DNA from: Cladorhizidae sp. MBARI D1340-BT2
Lineage: Eukaryota > Porifera > Demospongiae > Poecilosclerida > Cladorhizidae
DNA length: 64,000 nt
Assembly: GCA_028752905.1 (NCBI GenBank)
Contig: JAQNBH010000017.1
Coordinates: 30,633,283-30,697,282, forward strand
Direction: 5' to 3'
Below are positions 52,878-63,837 of this stretch, piece by piece. The notes beneath the pieces were generated by a model that was not told the DNA's origin, searched no databases, and saw only the letters and a program-made list of their open reading frames with translations. Position numbers and translations under genes: made by a program. Each line of letters begins with the position of its first letter. The first letter of the stretch is position 1.

Positions 52878-53330
52878 ATGGGCATAGCCTTGACGCAGTT
52901 CGTGTGGCTGGCGCGTAAGATCCCTGTAGTCGGTAGTGGACCAGGTGGTGGTGCAATGTCTTTGAGTGTGACAGAGATTCAGTCCTATATCAGAGGACAC
53001 CATGTGTACAAAGAAGTGTGGACACCTCACATAGGGGAAGTTCTGCTACTCAAACGGGAGCCAGATAATGCCGTGGACCAGTCTGCTGTGACCGTAATCA
53101 AAGACGGCGAAGTTGTAGGTCATGTTGCATACAACATTGCCTCTACAATCTCACAGTTCCTGAGGAGAGACTGCAATAAAGCATTTGTTGAGGTCACAGG
53201 AGGCAGAGTCAACAGAGAAGCGGGATATGGAGTTGAAGTTCCAGCTACCTACCGTTTGTATGGACCACAGCCTTACGTTAACAGAATAAGAGATATAGCA
53301 GCATCTCTCCAAGCAAGAGGCCTACTTTAG
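52878..53330 (+). CDS. HIRAN-domain protein encoded inside the Tigger element
   Basis: 150 codons from ATG at 52878, or 124 from the in-frame ATG at 52956, which fits the domain start better. The domain reads SYIRGHHVYKEVWTPHIGEV, LLLKREPDNAVDQSAVTV, DGEVVGHVAYNIA. This is the HIRAN pattern: a glycine-turn strand, GE-LxREPxN-DxxAV, and VGHV. In HLTF the HIRAN domain binds single-stranded DNA 3' ends at replication forks. Here it stands almost alone, followed by VPATYRLYGP. The gene is divergent from the transposase with 44 bp between starts, implying a shared promoter, and ends 298 bp before the right terminus. Its role in transposition is unknown. A captured host gene is the other option. 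Confidence 0.8.
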   Translation: MGIALTQFVWLARKIPVVGSGPGGGAMSLSVTEIQSYIRGHHVYKEVWTPHIGEVLLLKREPDNAVDQSAVTVIKDGEVVGHVAYNIASTISQFLRRDCNKAFVEVTGGRVNREAGYGVEVPATYRLYGPQPYVNRIRDIAASLQARGLL

Positions 53331-53394
53331 ACTACCATATTACTGCATTTCACAATAATTATGTTTCATGTATAAAATTTATAATTATTAATTG

Positions 53395-53628
53395 GCATGC
53401 GCACGTGATCAGTACTGGCCCCACCCACTGTCCGTTAAGAGGTTTATTTCTACAACGATGAGCTTTGGGTGCACTAAGAGCTGTCCGTTAGCTGGAATTG
53501 AGAGGTGTCCGTTACAGGGAGGGTGACTGAGTACTATTTCAATGGTAAATCCAATTGGTGCGTGTGCTCCTGTCCGTTATAAGGTAGGTGTCCGCTATAG
53601 GGAATGTCCGTTAGTAGAGGTTCCACTG
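53395..53628 (-). repeat. Right terminal region with six TGTCCGTTA-type subterminal repeats
   Basis: TGTCCGTTA at 53429, 53482, 53506, 53571 and 53605, and TGTCCGCTA at 53589, leading to AGAGGTTCCACTG. Homologous text recurs inverted at 61933-62107. Confidence 0.8.
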
Positions 53629-53630
53629 TA

Positions 53631-54853
53631 TACTTGGAAGTAAGCAGGGCCGTATGCCTCTCATTATATGAAGTCTGACCTAGTGATTGTGGCCACTGCT
53701 AAATGCCCCCCCCCCAAATGTCCATTTTTTCCCTTTCTTCACTTTATTTTATTTTTCCAGTGTCTCTAAGGCAAGTAAAAAGGTACACTCTACTTTCATT
53801 GGACAAACATCATATTGGTTTGACCATTAAAAAAATGGTGAATGCCAGACCAACCAAAGCTGATTTATATAATTATTATCTCCACTAAAACTCACTTTGG
53901 CAGCTTCTTGTGTCTAAATGGAAGGAAAGACAACAACATTTCTAACATGACTTGAATCAACATGACTTGAATCCAACAGAAGGAAACACTTCAAGCAGCA
54001 GGTCTGAATCCTTCAGTGAGGTAGTAAACAGGCACACCAGAAAGCTGTTTAATATCCTGAAATTTGTCTTCAAGGATCTATCTTCATCTCCTTTCTCTCT
54101 CTCTCTCGCTCCACCCCCGTCCTCTCCAATACCGCGCGGAGACTCAATGTCGACATGCAACAGCTAATTTGTTTTCTTAATCCAGTAAAAAATATATTTG
54201 AAAATTGGTAAATATTGTCAGCATAATATTCGTGTGCATGTACAATAATTGAACCAGGCTTAATAAAAAGCATTTTTACGGGTGAAGAATCAGTTTTCCC
54301 TATGCCAAGATTAATGTTAATCAGGAATGGTCGTCGTAACTATTGAGAGAACGCACACCGGATTCTAAGCTGGTGCCTGGCTGCATATGCGAGAATGGCT
54401 TGGCAAACAGCAACAACAGCAAACAAAAGGCCAAAAAGTGTGGCTGGTGAGCTTCTTAACTAAACGTCCTTTTCAACTTCTTCCAGGGGGAAAGTAGCCT
54501 CCTGCAGCTGCGAATGGAGTCAAATCTTACAGGTCCAACATTATCACTAGTTTTAAAAGTCTGGTTTGAAAAAGTCTGGCCAAACCAAAGCAAGAATTGA
54601 TAAAATGCACCCATTTAATGAAAAGAGACCCACATCTGTGAAGAAGTCATAGTCCAGCTGTTAAAGGACACCAAATGGAAGAAGTTGTGCAAAACTGAAA
54701 GGCGAAAAATGCACGTGGTAGAGAGGAGCTCTCACCTTTCACAATCTTGTTACGCTTGAGTGCCTGTACCCCCTGGCCCCTTATCGATGCTGAGTGCATC
54801 TATAATCACCCCTATCCATAGATGCCTCTCTTCGGGAGAACTACAACCAAAGG
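53631..54853. other. Intergenic, no gene recognised
   Basis: A C run (53705-53715), several short ORFs without known content, and a (CT)n stretch near 54092-54110. The 5' part of the non-LTR element that follows may begin here, but I cannot set its edge. Confidence 0.35.
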
Positions 54854-57605
54854 ATGCGGCTGACATCTTCCTTCTCTATTAATTGCCTACCTCGAGAGGT
54901 TCAAAGTCCTACCACCCAGAGCTCTCAACCAGCTAGTCTATTACACAATTATAAAGTTGTCAGAATGAGGAGCATGATGCCCTATTACAGAAAGAACCGG
55001 CAAACAGCACCACAGCCCTTCTTCAACGCATGCAGAGCCTATAACAAGGCCTTCAGGCCAAACGGAGCTTTGACTCTGACAAAACCATGAGCGAACATGA
55101 GTCATCTTTCAGAAACAATCCCTGGCATTATTAAGAAGTGCTGCACAGCAAACACCTCCTACAGTGAGACTAATTTCACTGCATATGAGTACTTCAGGAA
55201 CACCGGCTCCAATAGTCACCTCACTGCCAGAGTGGGTGAGTGATGTAATGCTGCCCTTATGGGGATGACTTGATAGATTTCGATCTCTCTCCAATAACCC
55301 CGGGTATCATCAAGAGAACCTTAAGGAAACGTCCCTCTGGGTTCGCACCAGGTGATGATGGTATTTCCTACCTCCACCTGAAGAACCTACCCTCAACCCA
55401 TCTCTTCCTAGCTACTCTATTCTCTAAAATCTTACGTGAGAACCACACCGCTCCAAAGTCGTGGTGCCATGCAAAAATCAAGCTCATCTCAAAGGGTGGA
55501 GACACATTGCGCCCTGAAAACTTTCGTCCAATTGCTCTAACTTCTGTTGTAGGCAAGCTATTCAACAAAATAGTTGCATTTCGTCTTGAACGCTTTTTGA
55601 GATTGAATGCAATCATTGATACCAGTCTCCAGAAAGGGTTCCTTAGCAATATCAATGGAACCATGGAGTATACCTTTGCAACATCAGCAATTGTCCAGAA
55701 TGCCATACACCATGGCCTTCCTCTCAAGTCATTTTTTTTTGATCTCAAGAATGCTTTCGGATCTGTGCCTCATCAGCTTATCTCTGACATGCTGGTTCAT
55801 GTTAACATCTCTACTGAGCTGAGGATGTACATTTCCAGTGCAATACTCACAACTGACGAAGGAATGGTCTACCCGAGGTTTCCCTATAAACGGGTGTCTT
55901 CCAAGGGGACACTCTGTCTCCTTTGATATTCTTGATTGCATTTAACCCCATCATCCAACTCGCCCAATCACTCTCTACCCTTGGCTTTCGCTTTAAGTTG
56001 CTGGATTCAAAGCAGGTCGAACTCCCAAGAGTAAACTTCCATGCATCTGTACGTGCTCTGGGATGAAGAAGTCTCAGAAGAACCAAGAGGCAATAAGATC
56101 ACATCAATCTCCACGCATGGTTTGGCTACACTATACTACCGCAAGAGTAGATCCTCTGAGAATGTCAATCTCAATGATATCGAGTGGGTCCCAGCACCTG
56201 GTATTGGGAGATGGTATCTACCCAACTCGCCCTTGCCTGGTGGCAATTGCGATCAGACTTTCCACAGACATAAAGTGAAAGGGTTTGCTGACGATATTTC
56301 AGTGTTCTCTAGCTCATCAATGGACCATGCAATTGCCCTCCATTCCATAGCAAGCAATTGCTCTTACTTGAATCTGACACTAAAGCCTGACAAGTGTATA
56401 TCACTTGCCTACAATGGGAAGAAGGTGAAGCACACCACTTTTACCTCTGGTGTCACAAAGTTCCTTGGCCATACCCTTGGTCATAATACATCTCTAACAA
56501 TCAAGGAGTGTGGGAAGAAATTTGTTGTGACCTTCCAGGAGAAGTTAACCAACCTTGATTCATCCCCTATTCGTGGTGAAATTGTGGATTCTTCGCCGAT
56601 TCCTCATCCCTTCTTTCCACTTCACCATGGCTGTTGATGTCATTCCTGAATCCAGCATCAGGAAGGTGCAGTCTCTTTGCACAAGGAAGATCAAAGTCTG
56701 GCTTGGCTTAACCAGAAGTACTACTACTGCCATCATTCACCATCGATCACCTCGAGGACCTTGGCTCAGCGCTGCAAAAAGGTATCTCGTGAAAACAGGG
56801 AGGGACATTGAAACAGCAAGCTGAGTGAACTGGTGGTCCAGAACAAGTTCACTGCCATCACTGAACTGGAATCACAGAATAGGGTCTGGAATCGCATCCA
56901 AGCTGGTCTCCCAGCTGGGCAGCTATCTTTTCTACTGTGAGCCGGCTCAGACACCTTACCTACCCCAATGAACCTGAGGCGGTGGAAAATGAAACCGGAT
57001 GTAAAGTGCTACCTATGCGATAGCCCTTGGAGTACCATCCACCATATTCTCAATGGATGTCCGGTGGCCCTCTCCCAGGGGAGATACACATGGAGACACA
57101 ACAGTGCTCTGAAGAAACTGGTCTCTACTCTAACAAATCACCTTGAGCCTGGAGAAAGGATGTATGCAGATCTTCCAGAATCCAGAGCAAGTGAGAATCC
57201 ACCTTCCCACCATTCCAATAGACATCCTAGATACCTCGGCTCATCCAGGTATTGTGATTATCAGACCTGGGGAAGTCATCCTACTTGAACTTACTGTCCC
57301 ATACAACTCCCCTGAGTCCCTGGCCAATGCCAAGTGTTGGAAAAGAACAAGAAAAATTACCAACAAGCCCTAAGTGACCTCGACTCACGTGGTATCTCTT
57401 CCACACTCGTATTTGAGATTGGTGCCTTGGGTCATCACTGATTGCCCAGCACTCGCTCTTCACTTCGCCGAATATTTCCCTCGCTAACTCTATCTGATGC
57501 AACAAATCTTCTTGTTAAAACAGCCTCAACAGTTATAACTGCCTCACACCGTATCTTCTGGGCCCGGGTTATCCCTGTTTGGAACTCAGATGCATTTCCC
57601 TGAAC
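54854..57605 (+). pseudogene. R2-like non-LTR retrotransposon, decayed (RT plus restriction-like endonuclease)
   Basis: Pieces in different frames follow the order of one polyprotein. The leader is at 54854-55090. The RT fingers and palm (DLSPITPGIIKRTLRKRPSG, ENFRPIALTSVVGKLFNK, LQKGFLSNINGTMEYTF, FFDLKNAFGSVPHQLI) lie at 55270-55926. The RT YxDD region appears as KGFADDISVFSS near 56280. FLGHTLGH is near 56465. A CCHC knuckle, KCYLCDSPWSTIHHILNGC, lies at about 57003-57060. An endonuclease-like stretch ending VILLELTVPYNSPE falls near 57275-57315. The knuckle followed by a PD-(D/E)xK-type region is typical of R2-superclade elements. Several frameshifts and stops separate the blocks. Confidence 0.85.
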
Positions 57606-58089
57606 ATTACACCAATATGCTCCTTACCCTGTTTAGTTAATTGACAACATTTTATTTATTTATTGCCCTTGCCAAGTCCTTCACTTGTCACAAGGTATCT
57701 TGAGATCTGGTTAGTCATTCATTTGTTTTGTGTGTCTTGTTTTGTATGTTTTGCTCTACTGATGATATATATATACATAGGCATGAAAATTTGTATATAG
57801 GTTCTATTTAAGGTGGAGATCACTTTTAGATATGGATCCAAGATGGCTCCACCCTATATCACCCAGGATTGTAAAAACAAAATGGCCACTGATGAAACCT
57901 ACCGGGCTTAAGTATTTGAGATATAGTACTGATAGGAAATGGTATGAAATGGTATGCAAAAGTAGCCATAAAAGCCACCAAATTGTACTGAGTTAATTCT
58001 AAAGATGGAATCGATAATAAGGACTTTAAAAATAATTAATGTTAGGGGCAAAAAATCTTAATATTCCTCTTAGAATCAAATGTGTAAGA

Positions 58090-58990
58090 TTTGCTTCTGT
58101 ATTATGAAATTGCACAGAAACATCTGAGGCCCCCTGCTTTTCTTAATATACCTCAATGAAATTCCAAGAAAATGCGATTTCTCATTCACATTTATTTTTG
58201 CAGATATTAAGTTGATTTTAGTTGTAACCTCAAGTGAGGATGAAGAAGAGCTTCAGTTTGATATTGATTCCCTTTCAGATTGGTGTACAAAGTGGAAGTG
58301 AACTATGTATGAATTGCTCTAAATATGTTTTTAAATCTAAGAAACCTCTCCAGCATACCACATCGATGGTAACATTCTCCCATCTGGGCCATAAGAGCCT
58401 CAGGATTATAGTGAGTAGTGACCTGACAAGGAGTACCCACTACACTCATAATTGTAGTGCTCATTCATCTTAAATCTCTTATGAAGATCATTCCTGCATC
58501 CACCCCAACTGGAATTAAGAGAAAGCTCTATCTCACTCTAGCGAGGTCAAAACTAGCACTTACCCCAATTACGGAGACCTCACTTAATCCAAGACATTAA
58601 GCTAATTGAAAGAATCCAAAGAAGAGAAACTAATGTTATTTATCCTACAAGATTATATATCTGACAGAGCAAGGATTCCAGCCTTTACATTAATGAGCTG
58701 GTTTGAGCTACAAGACATAATATTTCTGGTAAAGTTACTTAAAATACATCCTCAAACTTCAACATCTTGGACTACATCTCCTTCACAACAGATCAGCTTC
58801 ACATCATACAGAATTTTGATCCCACCTCCCTGTGCTCCTATCGTTGTGTGTGTCCCTGCTCCAAATGTCATGCTCCAAATGTCATACTCTAAACACTATC
58901 ACCACAAAACCAGGGACATATCCATTCTTCTGGGAAACTTTATGAATGCCACACCAACTTCAATTACACCATGCTCAGTTTTTTAAATCC
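58090..58990 (+). pseudogene. CR1/Jockey-like non-LTR RT remnant (3' part)
   Basis: Scattered matches to the end of an RT and its thumb: a decayed Q-GSVLGP-type motif near 58120, SSEDEEELQFDIDSLSDWCT near 58215-58290, HIDGNILPSG near 58360 and KLIERIQRRET near 58600. After 58620 only short pieces remain. Many stops and frameshifts. The call rests on motif order. Confidence 0.55.
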
Positions 58991-59023
58991 ATAGGAATCA
59001 AGTATATACTAGTGTCAAGAAGT

Positions 59024-60330
59024 GCCGCCCTAATTGATGGAAGCACCCTCCCTGACTGACAACGCTGAACTTTTTAGCTAGAGAACAGTCGAGTATATGA
59101 ACTAACAGTGTTGCCATCATTTTTTTGGTAATTTCCAAATTACTCGCCTGTGTTATCCAAATTTTTTGGCAACAAAAAATCCAAACAAAATCCAAACAAC
59201 AATTTCATGAGAAATAACATACTAAAGTGTGTTCATAGCATTTACACATGTCTTTAATAGTTCAGTGTTTGGTTTAAATTCATAGCAAGTGCTGACACTA
59301 ATGAAGACACTACCAAGGGTATCAGCATTCCCTTCCCCACCTCATGGCCAAAATGTTACGCTTTTTGAGAGCCACTTTACTCTTTTCTCCTCCTGTGATA
59401 GAACTCTAGGGTAGTTCTGTCTGTCTCAGATATAAGATCCTGGGAACTTAGGATTTCACTGGCATCTTCACTGCAAGGGGTGTCCTCAATGTTCCCTCTC
59501 TCATCCGGATGACTCGTCTCTCTCTCCTTCCCTTCATCCCTTCATGGAGGAGCTTTGTCCTGAGAGCAGGTGACTCTGTCTGTCATCTGTGGTCGTAGAT
59601 ATTCGCAAAAACCAGCAGGAAGATTGAAGATTTCAAGGTCCCAATAAAGAAGAAGTACGTACAATCTTTCTTGGGGATGGCTGACTACTATTGCCGGTTC
59701 ATCCATCATTTCACAGACAGAGTCCTACCCCTAAAAAATCAACAAAGAATGAGGCCCCAGACCAAGTGAACTGGAGTGAGCAGATGAGAAGCTCTTTCAA
59801 TGACACCAGGAAAGCAATCACCAGTACTAGCAATCCCAAATTTGGATATGGAATTTATACTGCAGACGGATTCATCTGGCATGGGGCTGAGAGCAGTTCT
59901 CAGCCAATGATACGACCAGGATGGAGATAGGCGGCTGGCCTACTTCAACAAGTAGCTACTACCTAGGGAGATGTGATATTCAACCGTTGGAGTGTCAGGT
60001 GGTGGTTAAAAGCATTACCCACTTCAGCGTCTATCTTACAGGAGTAAAATTTACCCTGGAGACAGACCACTGCTGCCTTTGGACCGATTAAAAGATGAAA
60101 ATAGTCGACTGCCCAGATGGTCCCTGACAGCAGTCCTACAACTTTGTTGTATACAGAACAGGAGCCATGAACTCAAATGTGGATGGACTCAGCCTTCAAG
60201 CATGGCAGGAGTAGGAGGATGGTCAAGAGAAGGAGAGAGAGATGTCAGTTACTTCTGCCCTAATTGATGCAAGCACCCCGACCAAGGCTGAACCTTTCAG
60301 CTAGGGAAATGTAGAGTATATGAACTCAGG
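59024..60330. repeat. Pair of diverged direct repeats flanking a gypsy fragment
   Basis: GCCCTAATTGATG(G/C)AAGCACCC at 59027 and 60257 is followed in both by a GCTGAAC-TTT-AGCTAG and GAGTATATGAACT series. Spacing is 1.23 kb. They may be remains of LTRs or of an older repeat. Confidence 0.5.
59600..60260 (+). pseudogene. Ty3/gypsy RT-RNase H fragment
   Basis: Conserved pieces in changing frames: KKYVQSFLGMADYYCRFIHH (about 59650-59710), KNEAPDQVNWSEQMRSSFND (about 59750-59810), EFILQTDSSGMGLRAVLSQ (about 59850-59905) and LAYFNK near 59935. The order matches the RT connection and RNase H of gypsy elements. Unrelated in sequence to the element at 32-37 kb. Confidence 0.7.
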
Positions 60331-60916
60331 ATGACCTCAAGCATGACATTTCACCTAGACCAGATGGTAGAACTGAAGTGATGGATAGATTGGTGAAAGA
60401 TACTTGGGATGTTTAGGAATAGCAGGACTAGTCTAGGAGGGAAGGATACATTGTGTAAGTAGTAAACTGCTCAGTGTGGGAAAGAGGTTCATTACAACGA
60501 GCATGCACACACATTAGTATACTTAAAATGATCATTTATTTGTTGTGTTAATAGGCAGGATAGAGCCACCCAATTAGGGTGCTTATTCACAAATGCTGCA
60601 GCCAGATGGTTAAATGTTTGTTATACCAACGTTTACACAGATACATCCTGTCTTGTGTCTATATATTGTGCTATGTGCTAAGACAAAGATAAGTTTGATC
60701 TATCAGTAAATACTACAGGGAATATGGGGCAAAGACCACAGTTGCTGGCTCATCAAGAAAAAGAATGCCACTTAAATTAAATTATATATGTAGCTAACTA
60801 TAAGTAGGTTATTATTCAATTATCAAACATAAGAGAATGAAATAACAAATGAAACAATGATTAGTATAATAATATTATGATGTTTCATTAGAAGAGTGAA
60901 TGTGACCACATAATTA
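60331..60916. other. Intergenic, no gene recognised
   Basis: AT-rich; no repeat family or coding content recognised. Confidence 0.35.
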
Positions 60917-61127
60917 TTATACAAGTCGCAATAAAAGCAGATGAGAGTCTTTTCTATGTATTATTAAATAAGCTGTAATGGTTACTCCAGCTGCTATGGC
61001 TGCAACAGCAAACCCTGCACAGGTTAATATCAAAACAACACAACCTGCCGGGCAGGATGAGATGTCGGTCTTTTTATTAGTTCTTGACCAGATTTTGTTG
61101 GTCGTTGTTGCTGCGGTGGAGTCTTCT
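60917..61127 (-). CDS. Candidate terminal exon with one transmembrane helix
   Basis: The minus frame reads EDSTAATTTNKIWSRTNKKT, then DISSCPAGCVV. A strongly hydrophobic stretch follows (VLILTCAGFAVAAIAAGVTI), then a basic juxtamembrane segment (HRKDSHLLLLRLV) before TAA at 60917-60919. An acceptor-like AG lies next to the start of this open stretch. It looks like the tail of a type I membrane protein. The family is not recognised and upstream exons are not found. It could be chance. Confidence 0.25.
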
Positions 61128-61932
61128 CGTTGAAATTATTTGTAATGAAAAGTATAATATGAGGAACACTACTACGTACCATGATATTATGCAAGATTAT
61201 CATATCAGTGGCAGATACAGGATTTTGAAAGGTGGTTTGCAAAATGACAAAGTGTAATAATAACCCTTTACCAAATCACTATTCTGATGTTGCTGCAGGA
61301 AAAACTGGCCCAGTGGCACGAAAATGCAATCTGCAGTTGGGAATTGATGGTTCATTCTAAGGAAAACTAACCTAGTTGAAAACCCAAAGTTATAGAATAT
61401 CAGAAAAAGGAGTTCCTATATGACATAATTAACATTGGGTTCCATGAACCCACAGAACTCACCTGGGTCTGCCACTGATTGTAGGTTTACAACAAGGTAA
61501 GCAAAGGCAGAGCCCAATGCTTCCCTTGGATTCAGAAAATATTACATTATATAGCACCTGCTTGCAAGCATTTCGGCAGGTCAAGGATTTTTGGCTTCTT
61601 TTCTTCTGCCATTAATCTGGTTCAAATTGGTCACAAATTTATTTAATGCATGCTACTCCCATCATGATGTAAGGAGACAGAATGAATTAAGAATTTGCAA
61701 AGAGCCTATTTCTCATTTTGAAAGAGCCTTAATGGCCAGAATTTATTATACCAAATATTGCTACACATGTGTTTGCTGGGCTATTGTTTTATCCTCCAGT
61801 ATCCTTGTAGAGTCACTGAAATTGCAACAGCAATTTGATGGAGGTAGTCTCAATTAAAAACAAGACTGCAATTAACATGATTGAATGAAAATCTGGCAAG
61901 ACTAACTCCTATAGTGATTTGTAGGTCAAGTC
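61128..61932. other. Intergenic, no gene recognised
   Basis: Contains a dispersed motif copy TAACCCTTTACCAAATCA (61261-61278). An 88-codon plus ORF (61591-61857) has no recognised content. Confidence 0.35.
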
Positions 61933-62107
61933 CAGTGGAATCTCCACTAACGGACAGTCCCAGTAGCGGCTTCCTACCTTTTAATGGACAAGAGCACATG
62001 TTGCAGTTGGAATAGTGTTCACACACCCTCTCTAACGGACAGCTCTTAGTATACACAAGATTAATTGTTGCATGCATAAACCTCAGGACAGTTGGTGGGG
62101 CCTGTTA
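61933..62107 (+). mobile_element. Second copy of the Tigger-type end, opposite orientation
   Basis: Begins CAGTGGAATCTCCACTAACG and continues with subterminal GGACA repeats (for example CTCTAACGGACAGCTCTTAG). It ends in GGTGGGGCCTG, paralleling the right end of the 50970-53628 element base for base over much of 175 bp. No transposase or partner end follows, so it is an orphan end or a deletion derivative. Confidence 0.7.
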
Positions 62108-62789
62108 GAAAATCTTACAATTGGATCACGTTCACCAATGATAACGTAATGTAATAAATAATATGATGATATGGCATAGTAGATATGTAGGTCAACTTGC
62201 TTGGAGAGGTTTGGCTATTTCTTTTACTCTGTTAGTGTAAGGTTGTGGTCAGGCCTGGACTGGAAATAGGGCATATCGGGCAATGCCGGTGCATTGGTGC
62301 TTAAAATGGGCCAGTCAGTGCCTTGACCAAGCCCTCTAAAAAGCTACAGGCCTATTAAACCATTATTGAATCCCAGAGCTTATTCAACTCATTTGATGCT
62401 TGCCCCCACTTACGAGGTCTATTAATGCTTAGACATGAACTGCAAAAATCAGAAAAAAATGCCAAACCTGAAACAAGTTCAACTGTGAATAAATGCCCCT
62501 GTTTACATTTCACAAAATTATCCGAAAAGAACCCCATGCATGAAAAAATTCAACCATTAATATGGCTTGTTTACGGTGGTATTTTGTTATGTGACCCACT
62601 CGCTGGGTTATTTATTAAGTTAATGGACATGATGGTTGCGAAATCTACATAAAAGATATTGTAAAATGTGTGAATGAAAAGCAAAGAGATATAAAGGAGG
62701 TACATAAAGGTTGAAAAGCAAAAAGGATTTGGAATAGGATGCAATGAAATGTGAGAAATTAACGTCGTTTGCAAGTGAACAGACCTTGT
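62108..62789. other. Intergenic with a possible transposon end
   Basis: CAGGCCTGGACTGGAAATAG at 62250 followed by GGGCATATCGGGCAATGCCG resembles the termini of widespread vertebrate and invertebrate MITEs. No matching partner end was found within view. Confidence 0.3.
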
Positions 62790-63020
62790 AAGTTATATTA
62801 TATTACCTGTGAACAGGCCTCATCCTATTATTATATTACCTGTGAACAGGCAAGTATTATTATATTACCTGTGAACAGGCCTCATCCTAATGGTAAGTAT
62901 TATTATATAACCTGTGAACAGGCCTCATCCTAATTATATTACCTGTGAACAGGCCTCATCCTAATGGTATATTACCTGTGAACAGGCCTCATCCTAATGG
63001 TAAGTATTATTATATTACCT
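62790..63020. repeat. Short tandem repeat, about 6 copies
   Basis: Core ATTACCTGTGAACAGGCCTC followed by ATCCTAATGGTAAGTATTAT, with truncated copies. Confidence 0.85.
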
Positions 63021-63246
63021 ATACTGACATAAATGGTTTGCGGGCTGGTGTTTTTTTATTCCCCCAGTCAGGCCTGGTTGTGGTCCTTAAAAATTATAGA
63101 TACATAGAATTTCCACTTCATATCACGCTCCTCCTTGACTTTCTCTCCAGTAACCACAACAAATGCTTTATTGCAGTCTCTCCTCGGAACTATGAGACTA
63201 TAGAGGTAATCTCCCAATAAACTCTCATTGACATAATGAAATTAGA

Positions 63247-63330
63247 ATAACCTTCTCAATAATCAACTTGAAATTTACTCTCTTGATGTTTCGACTAAAT
63301 GCTCTAGCCTTTATCAGGAATAATGAGATA
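63247..63330 (-). repeat. Hammerhead-like repeat copy (minus)
   Basis: The minus strand reads CTGATAA, A, GGCTAG-AGCAT-TTAGTC, GAAACATCAAGAGAG. The flank AATAACCTTCTCAA and ATCAACTT(G)AAATT at 63247-63273 matches the flank of the 29.6-kb copy. The core change G8 to A would weaken cleavage. Confidence 0.45.
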
Positions 63331-63837
63331 CTAAGACTCGTGTGAGCTTGTTATATACCTGTAGCAAGCTATCCATCATGTGATGCAAACCACACCCTGG
63401 AACTTGCATGGAATATGACTTACAGCTCTGCCATCTTTGATTACAGTCACAGTAGACTGATTTTTAGTTCCTGTTTAAGTATCAGGCATTATCCAATGTA
63501 TGGTGTCCACTTGTGGCTTCAAAACCAAAAAGCTGATTTCAAGATAAACCTTAAAGATGTATATATGATGTCCTTTGATGTAGAAGTGAGTCTCTGCCTC
63601 ACTCAAAGACATTGCCCCTGCTAGTTTCGATCTTCTGGGACAGATGAAACCAGATCTGCAAAACGAGTTGTGTAGGCAGGCTGGTGATTAAGATCTATCA
63701 AACATGTATCAATTTAGTCATTGAGTCATCTCAATCTAGTATAGACACAATCTCTCTTTACAGAAGTTACCAAAGGAAGCTGAGAAGAAGCCTGGTGATG
63801 AAATGTCCCAAATTTAGCTATTGTCACTTTATATGAT

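Larger units (their letters stand above)
50970..53628. mobile_element. pogo/Tigger DNA transposon carrying a second, HIRAN-domain gene
   Basis: The element starts CAGAGGAACCTCTGAATAAC at 50970 after TA (50968-50969), and ends in the complement of CAGTGGAACCTCTACTAAC at 53628 before TA (53629-53630). Within these ends lie exactly two divergent intact ORFs 44 bp apart: the Tigger transposase (minus) and a HIRAN protein (plus). Subterminal TGTCCGTTA-type repeats crowd the right end (six copies, 53429-53613) and occur in weaker form at the left (about 51013-51045). The ends are not identical beyond the first 20 bp, so two nested elements remain an alternative. Confidence 0.7.

Noticed and set aside
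54854..57605. Host gene with RT domain
   Set aside because: Many frameshifts and stops, and a motif order typical of non-LTR elements.
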